From the NCBI GenBank assembly GCA_013151955.1, contig JAADHH010000027.1, positions 1 to 37,656 on the forward strand: 37,656 bases of DNA. Direction: 5' to 3'. This stretch comes from Chloroflexota bacterium (GTDB lineage Bacteria > Chloroflexota > Anaerolineae > Ardenticatenales > JAADHH01). This document shows, piece after piece, positions 1-7,220 of the stretch. Within the stretch, counting starts at the first letter, position 1; each line of letters starts with the position of its first letter. Both the position numbers and the translations under genes were made by a program. A model generated the notes under the pieces. The model ran no database searches. It worked only from the letters and a program-made list of their open reading frames with translations, and was not told where the DNA came from.

Positions 1-1
1 C

Positions 2-871
2 CGCGAGTACACGCGCCGGCTCGGTCTGGCGCTCGGCGTCGTCGGCCTGATGAACGTGCAGTACGCCATCAAGGAGGGCGTGGTCTATGTGCTCGAAGTG
101 AACCCGCGCGCCTCGCGCACCGTGCCCTTCGTCAGCAAGGCGACTGGTGTGCCGCTGGCCAAGATCGCCACGCAGGTGATGGCCGGCCAGACGCTGGAAG
201 AATTGGGCTTCACCGAAGAGCCAAAGCCACCGGGTGTGTTCATCAAGGAGGCGGTGCTGCCCTTCAACCGACTGCCGCCCGCCGATGCGATTTTGGGGCC
301 GGAAATGAAGAGCACCGGCGAGGTGATGGGCGCAGCACGTGGGTTCGGCGAAGCGTTCGCCAAGGCGGAGTGGAGTGCGGGCCAGCACCTCCCCTTCGAC
401 GGCGGAACGCTGCTGATCACGGTCAACGACAACGACAAAGGCCCGGTGGTGAAGATCGCCCGCGATTATGCACGGCTCGGCTTCCGGCTGATGGCCACAC
501 GGGGTACAGCACAGGCGCTCGCACAGGCCGGCCTGGAGGTCGAAACGGTGCTCAAGGCGAGCGAAGGGTCGCCGAACATCGTGGACCTCGTTCACGATGG
601 CCAAATTGATTTGATTCTGAACACGCCTCTGGGGCGTGTCGGGTTCACCGACGGACGGCAAATCCGCGTGGCAGCGACGGCGCGCGGCGCGCCCCTGATC
701 ACGACCCTCTCCGGCGCAGCGGCGGCCGTCCGTGCCATCCGCGCCGTGCGAGAAGAGCGGGTCACGGTGAGAAGTTTGCAAGATTATCACGGAATCAAGG
801 TACGGAGAGAACCAGCAAAGCAAGCCCTCTCTGCACCCGCTATCATCCGACGTAGAAGAAAGGAACCAATC
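2..871 (+). CDS. carB: Carbamoyl-phosphate synthase large chain, C-terminal part (cut by left edge)
   Basis: This is the end of the large subunit of carbamoyl-phosphate synthase, which makes carbamoyl phosphate for arginine and pyrimidine synthesis. The frame is open from base 2, so the N-terminal part lies outside the window. Visible are the end of the second ATP-grasp half ([22 protein letters not shown], then KEAVLPFNR) and the MGS-like allosteric domain (ITVNDNDKG, then [17 protein letters not shown]). The family normally ends soon after the motif seen here as SLQDYH (about base 790). No stop follows: the frame continues through about 25 basic residues straight into argG. The end given here is therefore the base before the argG start, not a stop codon. 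Whether the cell makes a fusion or two proteins cannot be told from sequence alone. Confidence 0.9.
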
Positions 872-2134
872 ATGGAACATAAAATCAAGAAGGCGGTGCT
901 GGCCTATTCCGGCGGGCTGGACACCTCTGTGATCGTCCCCTGGCTGCGGGAGAACTACGGCTGCGAGGTGGTCGCCTTTTGCTCGAACCTGGGACAGGGA
1001 GACGGGGAACTGGAGGGTCTGCGCGAAAAGGCGCTGGCCAGCGGAGCCAGTCAGGTCTATGTGGAGGACATGCGCGAGGAGTTCATCACCCAGTACATCT
1101 TCCCCACGTTGCAGGCCGGCGCGATTTACGAACGCAAGTACCTGCTGGGCACCTCGTTCGCCCGCCCGCTCATCGCCAAGCGGCAGGTGGAGATCGCCGA
1201 GCTGGAGGGGGCCGACGCGGTCGCTCACGGCTGCACCGGCAAGGGGAACGACCAGGTGCGCTTCGAGCTGACCTTCAAAGCACTGAATCCCAAGCTGAAG
1301 GTGATTGCCCCGTGGCGTGAATGGGACATCCGCTCGCGGGAAGACGCGCTCACCTACGCGAAGGCGCACAATGTGCCGGTCGCGGCGACCGAGAAGAAGA
1401 TTTACAGCCGCGACCGCAACCTCTGGCACCTCAGTCACGAGGGAGGCATTTTGGAAGACCCCTGGGAGGAGCCGGAGCCGGACATGTACCTGCTGACGGT
1501 CTCCCCGGAAGATGCGCCGGACGAGCCGGAGTATGTGGAGATCGAGTTTGTCCAGGGGGTACCAAAAAAGGTCAACGGTGTGGCGCAAGGCCCGATTTCG
1601 TTGATGGCGCGGCTGAATGAGCTGGGCGCACGGCACGGCATTGGCCGGATCGACATGGTGGAGAACCGGCTGGTGGGCATGAAATCACGCGGTGTGTACG
1701 AGACGCCGGGGGGCACGCTCCTCTACACCGCACACCGTGAGCTGGAATCGCTCTGCCTGGATCGGGAGACGCTGCATTACAAGGACCGCGTCGCCTTACG
1801 CTATGCAGAGATGGTCTACTACGGCCAGTGGTTCACGCCGCTCAAGGAGGCGTTGGACGCCTTCGTGCAGGCCACGCAGCGGAACGTGACCGGCGTGGTC
1901 CGGCTGAAGCTCTACAAGGGCAACTGCATTTCGGTGGGGCGCAAGGCTCCGCACACCCTGTACCGTGAAGACTACGCCTCGTTCGGCCAGATGGACGTGT
2001 ACGACCAGCGCGACGCCGAGGGGTTCATCAACCTGTTTGGTCTGCCACAAAAGGTGAAAGCGTTGGTGGACATCGAGGGGTACGGGCAATCGGAGTATCG
2101 CGCGCCCGATTACAGCAAGTTCAAGCGGGATTGA
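872..2134 (+). CDS. argG: Argininosuccinate synthase
   Basis: ArgG joins citrulline and aspartate with ATP to give argininosuccinate, the step before arginine. The protein is 420 residues from the ATG at 872, a normal family length, and opens with the ATP-binding loop AYSGGLDTS. Other family motifs are present, such as [14 protein letters not shown] and GRKAPHTLY near the C terminus. The start is preceded by AGAAAGGA about 7 bases upstream, so internal initiation is plausible. Upstream carB reads into it in the same frame with no stop. The pairing makes sense because both enzymes feed arginine synthesis. A stem-loop with a T-rich tail follows the stop at 2148-2186. Confidence 0.95.
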   Translation: MEHKIKKAVLAYSGGLDTSVIVPWLRENYGCEVVAFCSNLGQGDGELEGLREKALASGASQVYVEDMREEFITQYIFPTLQAGAIYERKYLLGTSFARPLIAKRQVEIAELEGADAVAHGCTGKGNDQVRFELTFKALNPKLKVIAPWREWDIRSREDALTYAKAHNVPVAATEKKIYSRDRNLWHLSHEGGILEDPWEEPEPDMYLLTVSPEDAPDEPEYVEIEFVQGVPKKVNGVAQGPISLMARLNELGARHGIGRIDMVENRLVGMKSRGVYETPGGTLLYTAHRELESLCLDRETLHYKDRVALRYAEMVYYGQWFTPLKEALDAFVQATQRNVTGVVRLKLYKGNCISVGRKAPHTLYREDYASFGQMDVYDQRDAEGFINLFGLPQKVKALVDIEGYGQSEYRAPDYSKFKRD

Positions 2135-2147
2135 GTGGAGCGAGGAA

Positions 2148-2186
2148 AGACCTCTAGCAGGCTGTCGGAGAGGTCTGTTTTCTCCT
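2148..2186 (+). terminator. Probable intrinsic terminator after argG
   Basis: An 8-bp stem AGACCTCT / AGAGGTCT (2148-2155 and 2169-2176) with a 13-base loop is followed by GTTTTCTCCTT. It begins 13 bases after the argG stop. The T tract is short and interrupted. Confidence 0.55.
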
Positions 2187-2191
2187 TATCA

Positions 2192-2269
2192 GGACACAGA
2201 TTCTCACAGAAAAACAGAGATAAACCTTTCAGAAAAATCTGTGTGCGAAGCCTGTGAGAATCTGTGTCC
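2192..2269. repeat. 18-bp perfect inverted repeat, 42-base spacer
   Basis: The arms GGACACAGATTCTCACAG (2192-2209) and its exact complement (2252-2269) flank an A-rich spacer that can form a shorter, imperfect inner stem (CAGAGAT with ATCTGTG). It lies between argG and the sigma factor gene. No protein is encoded. It looks like a miniature palindromic element, but no flanking target duplication is visible. The remaining sequence from 2270 to 2607 shows no gene and no promoter I would defend. Confidence 0.6.
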
Positions 2270-2607
2270 CCTGCCCTCTTGTCAACTGCCCCGTCAGGGA
2301 CCACATTTTCTGAGCGAAGTCTCGGACAACACGTAGTTACTTCTCACAGTCTACTAAGGGTTTTCTCATCTTCCTCTCATCTTCCCGCAGTATGCTGTTA
2401 TGGTAAACTGAATGCAGCGGGCGTCTTCCCGGCGTCTTCTCTAACGAAACAAGGAAATATCAGCCGTGACCGGTAAGAAATAGTGCACCAGGAATCGTCT
2501 AAGGGCAAACACCCCTACAACGATGATTTGAAGTGCTGTCAAAACGCTAACGATGTGCGTATGGGTCAATGTACATCACACATCCCATCTGCATGAGGAG
2601 TGGAGAC

Positions 2608-3543
2608 ATGGATTTAAGCAAAAACGGAGCAACCAGAGGAGAATGGGACCCCCTCGTGGGCATGTATCTGCAGGAGAGTGCCGGACACAGTCTTTTGACC
2701 TCGGAGGAAGAACGAACCCTTTCCACGCAGTGGCTCGACGCCATCGACGCGCGCGACGAGCTTGCCGGCGAGGAAGCGACGGCGGAAAGGAAGGTCAGGC
2801 TGGAGAGCGTTGTCAGCCGGGGACAGGATGCGCGCAAACAGCTCATCTCCGGCAATCTTCGTTTGGTGGTACACATTGCCACACGTTTCCAAGGATATGG
2901 TCTGCCTCTGTCCGACCTGATACAAGAAGGCAACATGGGGTTGATGCACGCTGTGGACAAATTCGATCCGACGATGGGGTACAAATTCAGTACCTACGCA
3001 ACGTGGTGGATTCGTCACGCGATCGGGCGGGCGATTGCGGCGCATGGGCGTACGGTCCGCTTGCCCGTACACATGGCCGATAAGGCGCGGCAGATCAAGA
3101 GTGCCTCGGCCCGGCTGGCCCAACTGGAAGGGGGAGCGCCAAGCACATCGGAAATTGGCAAGGCCGTAGGCGTCTCCGAAAAGCGTGTGCGCCAGATCAT
3201 GCGCCATGCAAGGCCGGCAATCTCCCTGGACCGGCCGGTGGACGAAGACGACCGGCGAGAACTGATCGAGCTTCTGGCCAATAGGGATACCGCAGACCCG
3301 GAGAACTCAACCGTCCTGCTAGGGCTGCGCGATCACTTGCAGTCCGTGCTCGGCTCTTTGACTCCGCGTGAAGCCCGTGTCCTGAACCTTCGCTATGGTC
3401 TGCAAAATGGCAAGGAACACACACTGGAGGAGGTCGGCAACAAGTACGGCCTGACTCGTGAACGCATCCGTCAGATCGAACGTGATGCTCTCAAGAAACT
3501 TCGTCACCCCAGTCGCAGCCGGCAGCTACGCACCTATCTGTGA
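2608..3543 (+). CDS. Group-2 RNA polymerase sigma-70 factor
   Basis: A 311-residue sigma factor that directs RNA polymerase to a set of promoters. Seen in order: region 1.2 (DPLVGMYLQE, about residues 14-23); region 2 (about 80-150, with GNLRLVVHIA, DLIQEGNMGL and YKFSTYATWWIR); region 3 (RLPVHMADKA onward); and region 4 (250-305, LTPREARVLNLRYGL then RERIRQIERDALKKLR). It lacks region 1.1 and the long non-conserved insert of primary sigma factors, so it is an alternative, SigA-like factor. In region 2.4 two residues that in E. coli RpoD contact the -10 element differ: WWIRHAIGR has His and Gly where RpoD has Gln437 and Thr440. The start at 2608 is chosen because GAGGAG lies 9 bases upstream; a longer in-frame start at 2569 has no ribosome site. 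The gene stands alone and is convergent with mocA. Confidence 0.93.
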   Translation: MDLSKNGATRGEWDPLVGMYLQESAGHSLLTSEEERTLSTQWLDAIDARDELAGEEATAERKVRLESVVSRGQDARKQLISGNLRLVVHIATRFQGYGLPLSDLIQEGNMGLMHAVDKFDPTMGYKFSTYATWWIRHAIGRAIAAHGRTVRLPVHMADKARQIKSASARLAQLEGGAPSTSEIGKAVGVSEKRVRQIMRHARPAISLDRPVDEDDRRELIELLANRDTADPENSTVLLGLRDHLQSVLGSLTPREARVLNLRYGLQNGKEHTLEEVGNKYGLTRERIRQIERDALKKLRHPSRSRQLRTYL

Positions 3544-3555
3544 AGAGAAGAAGAA

Positions 3556-3590
3556 AAGAAGTTCAACTTCTCGGAGAAGTTGAACTTCTT
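3556..3590. repeat. Palindrome family A, copy 1 (17-bp arms)
   Basis: Arms at 3556-3572 and 3574-3590 are perfectly complementary around a single central base. Each arm is itself nearly palindromic (GAAGTTCAACTTC). It lies between the convergent sigma and mocA genes and supplies the mocA stop codon, so it could terminate transcription from both sides. Thirty-three bases (3557-3589) are identical to 36215-36247. Confidence 0.8.
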
Positions 3591-4204
3591 GTTGTTGGGA
3601 CCCTTCCAAACGAACGCAGGTCTTCGGGCCGGTCGATATCTATGAGGATTCCCGGGTCATCGACGGAGACGGAACATCGCCGTTCGCGGTGACTGTGGAC
3701 GATGTCGCGGAGGGTGGTGCCGGGGGGGGCGTTCAGCACGTCCGGCCAGATCGTCCTGTGCAGCAAAAGGGGATGCCCGTGCCGCCGTTTATGTCGGGGT
3801 TGATAGATAGAATGTGACCCCGCGCGGCACGCAGCCAAAAGGGCATGCACCGTCTTTCGCTCGATGAAGGGCTGATCGGCGAGGGCGATCAACGCGGCCG
3901 TGACATGCGGGGGAAAGGCTCCCAGCCCGACCCGCACCGAGTCGATCATTTCCCCATTTCGATGGTGGGGATTGAACACAGTCTGGACGGGCAAAGGCTG
4001 CACCGCTTCTTCCACTGCGCGATGCGCCTGCCCGACGACAACGACGATACAGCCCACGCCGCTATCCAGGAGGAGCCGGGCGACGCGGGCGACCATCGGT
4101 TTTCCTTCTATGGGGAGGAGTTGCTTGATGGCTCCCATGCGCGTGGAAAGGCCCGCAGCCAATACCAGCCCCCCCACTTCGCCGCCCACGGTTCTTTCCA
4201 CCAA
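3563..4204 (-). CDS. MocA/MobA-like nucleotidyltransferase
   Basis: This is an NTP-transferase-fold protein of the MocA type. Members add CMP to molybdopterin to make the cytosine form of the molybdenum cofactor; relatives act on other substrates. The N-terminal nucleotide-binding signature GLVLAAGLSTRMG followed by KQLLP is clear, then ALADQPFIE (the metal-binding acidic motif region), RHGHPLL, and a C-terminal DIDRPEDL. Length, about 210, fits the family. The start is uncertain: a TTG at 4204 is the longest, but GTG codons at 4201 and further in are possible, and no strong ribosome site decides it. It is the last gene of the leftward metF run, 43 bases after the NERD-like gene. Its final codons lie inside palindrome A. 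No molybdoenzyme is present in this window, so the substrate is inferred from the family only. Confidence 0.8.
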   Translation of the reverse strand: MVERTVGGEVGGLVLAAGLSTRMGAIKQLLPIEGKPMVARVARLLLDSGVGCIVVVVGQAHRAVEEAVQPLPVQTVFNPHHRNGEMIDSVRVGLGAFPPHVTAALIALADQPFIERKTVHALLAACRAGSHSIYQPRHKRRHGHPLLLHRTIWPDVLNAPPGTTLRDIVHSHRERRCSVSVDDPGILIDIDRPEDLRSFGRVPTTRSSTSPRS

Positions 4205-4247
4205 TGCCGGTTTGCCCTGGCCGGGAAGCCAGAGCGCGCAAAGTCCA

Positions 4248-4940
4248 CTATCCCCCGGCCACCTTGACGATGGCCGCCTGAATCGTTTTGTTGATGGGCC
4301 GCATGGCCTTGCTCACATCGCCACGAAGTGTGCGCTTCAATTCTTTCGTGCGAACGACCGGTACATCGGCGCCACGCACTTCCAGTTTTAGGTTGCGGTT
4401 CAGAAAGACCACGATCCCCTTTACATCAATCTCATCTGCGTACTCCGGCCACTGTTTGCCGACCCAGCTTTTCACCCGTTCTATATCCCGTCCAAGATCG
4501 ACCGAGGGATTGCCCAACGATTCCCGCGCCATCCCCTGAAAGACGTGCGACAATTTGAAATCTTGCTTCCATTTGCCGTCGCTGTAGGTTATGTGGCCAT
4601 CCTGACGCTGGGGGCGTATTACGACCAGGCCGCGAGGCGTCAACATGACGTGGGGTGTTGGCAGGACATAGTTATAGAGATGATAGCGATCATCCAGTCC
4701 TTTGAATGCCTGCCTGATCGCTTCGTGGGCGATGGGCTCGCGTGACCACCGCTCCACATGATAGGCCCCGAGCGTGGCCAGAGCGAATCCGGCGAAAGTG
4801 CTCAGATAGGCCAACTGCAGGTAGTTGGAGCGAAGGGAGATCGCCAGACCTCCCAGGAGAAACACAAACCCGGCGATACTGGCATATTTGGAGATCGCTT
4901 GCCGGCTTTTTATTGTACGTTCGTTGGTAATGACTTTCAT
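4248..4940 (-). CDS. Membrane protein with degenerate NERD-like domain
   Basis: A 230-residue protein. Two N-terminal membrane segments (about residues 20-36 and 43-60) are followed by a soluble region of about 165 residues. The stretch from 72 (EAIRQAFKGL) through YNYVLP, HVMLTPRGLVVI to QDGHI resembles the core of nuclease-related NERD domains. However, the acidic residue and the lysine that NERD nucleases use seem absent (HVML, RPQRQ), so nuclease activity is doubtful. The start is the ATG that overlaps the fabF stop by four bases, with AGGAGAGG upstream inside fabF. This indicates translational coupling to fabF. Function is unknown; a role with the lipid-synthesis genes upstream is only suggested by the coupling. 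Confidence 0.75.
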   Translation of the reverse strand: MKVITNERTIKSRQAISKYASIAGFVFLLGGLAISLRSNYLQLAYLSTFAGFALATLGAYHVERWSREPIAHEAIRQAFKGLDDRYHLYNYVLPTPHVMLTPRGLVVIRPQRQDGHITYSDGKWKQDFKLSHVFQGMARESLGNPSVDLGRDIERVKSWVGKQWPEYADEIDVKGIVVFLNRNLKLEVRGADVPVVRTKELKRTLRGDVSKAMRPINKTIQAAIVKVAGG

Positions 4941-6214
4941 GAAATAGCATTCCTCTCCTGGTAACGACGAAGTACCACACACGCATTTTGTCCGCCCAAC
5001 CCAAACGAGTTTGAAAGGGAAGTGCGCACGTCGGCCTCTCGTGCCTGGTTGGGCACATAATCCAGGTCGCAGTCTGGGTCCGGAGTTTCGTAATTGATTG
5101 TGGGGTGGATGATGCCGGTACGCAGCGTCTGGATACACGCCACAGCTTCCAGCGCGCCGGCGGCTCCCATGCCATGAGCGATCATGGACTTGGTAGCGCT
5201 TACCGGAATGTTGTACGCTTCTTCCCGGAAAAGCCGTTTGATGGCCCGCGATTCTACGGCATCCCCCACGGGCGTGGATGCACCATGCGCGTTGATGTAG
5301 TCGATCTCTTCAGGCTCGACGAGCGCATCTTCCAGGGCCCATTGCATGGCCTGCATGGCACCGGTACCATTGGGATCGGGAATGGCAATGCTATAAGCGT
5401 CTGCCGATGCCGAGGATCCGAGCACTTCGGCATAGATTTTCGCCTGGCGCTGAAGGGCATGTTCCAGGCTTTCCAGGATCAGGATCGCGGCCCCTTCCCC
5501 CATGAGAAACCCATCGCGGTTCTTGTCAAAAGGGCGCAGGGCTTTCGACGGTTCCTTGTCGTAGGTGGAAAGGCCGCGCATTGCCAAGAAGCCGGCGAAC
5601 GACACTTCCATTACCAATGCTTCGGTGCCGCCACAGACCATTGTGTCTGCCCGGCCCATGCGAATCAGATCGACCGCCGTTCCGATGGCTTGTGTTCCCG
5701 AAGCGCAGGCCGTAGCCACCGTAGCCGTATAACCTCGAATTCCATAGTGCTTGCTGATGTAATAGGCCGCCATGTTGGGCAAACTTGAGGCGACTACCGT
5801 GGGGCCAAGCTTGCGCCACCCCTTGCTGCGCACGGTGTCTACGCCGCCGATGGACATGTCGAAGCCTCCCAAAGCGGTGCCAATCACGATCCCCGTATGT
5901 GTCGAATCCTCTATCGGGGCCGTCAACCCGGCATCCGCAAATGCCTGTTGTGCTGCCGCGACGGCGAATTGTGTGTTGCGGGCCATTCTACGGGCCGTCT
6001 TGCGCCCGACATAGTCCGCGGCATCAAAGTCGTGTACTTCGGCTGCGATCTGACACGGGTAGTTAGCAGCATCAAAGGCCGTGACGGGGCCCACACCAGA
6101 ACGCCCGGAAACCAAACCCTCCCAGAATGTTTCCACACTTTTTCCTATCGGCGTAATGACACCCATGCCGGTAATCACCACGCGCAGCCTTCCCCGTCGA
6201 TCACGTGTTTGCAC
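4937..6214 (-). CDS. fabF: Beta-ketoacyl-ACP synthase II
   Basis: This condensing enzyme of type II fatty-acid synthesis elongates acyl-ACP with malonyl-ACP. At 425 residues it has the family length. The thiolase-fold active site is complete: Cys170 in TACASGTQAIG, His310 in NAHGASTPVGD and His347 in SMIAHGMGAAGALE. The C-terminal glycine loop reads NSFGLGGQNA, where many homologues have His rather than Gln. I chose the GTG at 6214 because AAGGGGGA lies just upstream and the conserved start of the fold follows at once; an in-frame TTG at 6265 would add 17 unconserved residues. The start lies inside the end of plsX (overlap of 14 bases), and the stop overlaps the next gene, so translation is probably coupled through all three. 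Confidence 0.95.
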   Translation of the reverse strand: MQTRDRRGRLRVVITGMGVITPIGKSVETFWEGLVSGRSGVGPVTAFDAANYPCQIAAEVHDFDAADYVGRKTARRMARNTQFAVAAAQQAFADAGLTAPIEDSTHTGIVIGTALGGFDMSIGGVDTVRSKGWRKLGPTVVASSLPNMAAYYISKHYGIRGYTATVATACASGTQAIGTAVDLIRMGRADTMVCGGTEALVMEVSFAGFLAMRGLSTYDKEPSKALRPFDKNRDGFLMGEGAAILILESLEHALQRQAKIYAEVLGSSASADAYSIAIPDPNGTGAMQAMQWALEDALVEPEEIDYINAHGASTPVGDAVESRAIKRLFREEAYNIPVSATKSMIAHGMGAAGALEAVACIQTLRTGIIHPTINYETPDPDCDLDYVPNQAREADVRTSLSNSFGLGGQNACVVLRRYQERNAIS

Positions 6215-7220
6215 TGGTTCCCCCTTGTACAGTATCCTCGATTCCTGCGCGTATCGCCGGCACAACTTTTTGCTCGACGGCCCGGTGAGCTACGGTCAAC
6301 GCATTCATCACAGCCTTTGCATTGGAACGTCCGTGGCCGACAATGACCACCCCTTCGAGTCCTAACAGGGGGGCACCGCCAATTTCGGAGTAATCCGTGC
6401 GTTGAGCAAAACGTGCAAGAGCACCTTTTCCGAGCCACCCCCCTAGCATGGCCAGAGGGTTGCGTCGGAATTCTTCGCGCAACATGGTCTTGATCATGTT
6501 TCCCATTCCTTCAGACAACTTGATGATCACATTGCCCGTAAACCCGTCCGTTACGATTACATCTGCGGTGCCCTCGAAGATATCTTTCCCCTCCACGTTG
6601 CCGATGAAGTTCAAGCCCGGTGTGTGCCGTAATTTCTGGTGTGCAGCCTGCACCAACTCGGACCCCTTGCTCTCTTCCTCCCCATTGGAAATCAGGCCCG
6701 TCCGGGGGTTGCGTATACCAAGCACGCGCTCCGCGTAGGTCGCCCCCATGATGGCAAATTGTCGCAGGTATTCCGGCTTGCAGTCGGCGTTTGCGCCAAT
6801 GTCCAGCAACAGGCAATGGCCTTGCAGCGTTGGGAATATGGTGGAAAGCGCCGGGCGACGAACTCCTCGAATGCGTCCCAGAAGGAGCACACCGGCGGCC
6901 AACATGCCCCCGGTGTTGCCCATAGAGACAAATGCCGAGACCTCCCCACGCTTCAACAAACGCATGCCGACCGCCATCGAGGAATCGGGTTTGGCCTTCA
7001 CAGCCGCAGAAGGATGTTCGTCCATGGCGATGACCTCGGAGGCATGGACGATGGGCAAGTCCAGGTGTTGTGCGTTTTGGCGGGCCAACTCTTCCGCAAT
7101 CACCTCGCGTTGGCCGACCAGGACGACCGGCAGGTGGCGCTCTGTGACAGCTCGGATGGCGCCGGCGAGCGCCACCGACGGGGCGTGGTCCCCTCCCATA
7201 GCGTCTAGGGCAATTTTCAT
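6201..7220 (-). CDS. plsX: Phosphate acyltransferase
   Basis: PlsX converts acyl-ACP to acyl-phosphate, the acyl donor for PlsY in phosphatidic acid synthesis, and acts at the inner face of the membrane. The 339-residue protein starts with the family signature IALDAMGGDHAP and shows SMGNTGGMLAAG, DIGANADCKPEYL, SNGEEESKG, VTDGFTGNVIIK and GGAPLLGLEGVVIVGHG, all typical. Its ATG overlaps the stop of the upstream metF-type gene (ATGA). Its end overlaps the fabF start. Co-location of plsX and fab genes is common and links fatty-acid elongation to phospholipid synthesis. Confidence 0.96.
   Translation of the reverse strand: MKIALDAMGGDHAPSVALAGAIRAVTERHLPVVLVGQREVIAEELARQNAQHLDLPIVHASEVIAMDEHPSAAVKAKPDSSMAVGMRLLKRGEVSAFVSMGNTGGMLAAGVLLLGRIRGVRRPALSTIFPTLQGHCLLLDIGANADCKPEYLRQFAIMGATYAERVLGIRNPRTGLISNGEEESKGSELVQAAHQKLRHTPGLNFIGNVEGKDIFEGTADVIVTDGFTGNVIIKLSEGMGNMIKTMLREEFRRNPLAMLGGWLGKGALARFAQRTDYSEIGGAPLLGLEGVVIVGHGRSNAKAVMNALTVAHRAVEQKVVPAIRAGIEDTVQGGTSANT

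Noticed and set aside
2525-2560. Promoter for the sigma factor gene (TTGAAG then TAACGA)
   Set aside because: The spacer is only 14 bases and the -10 match is poor, so I would not defend it.
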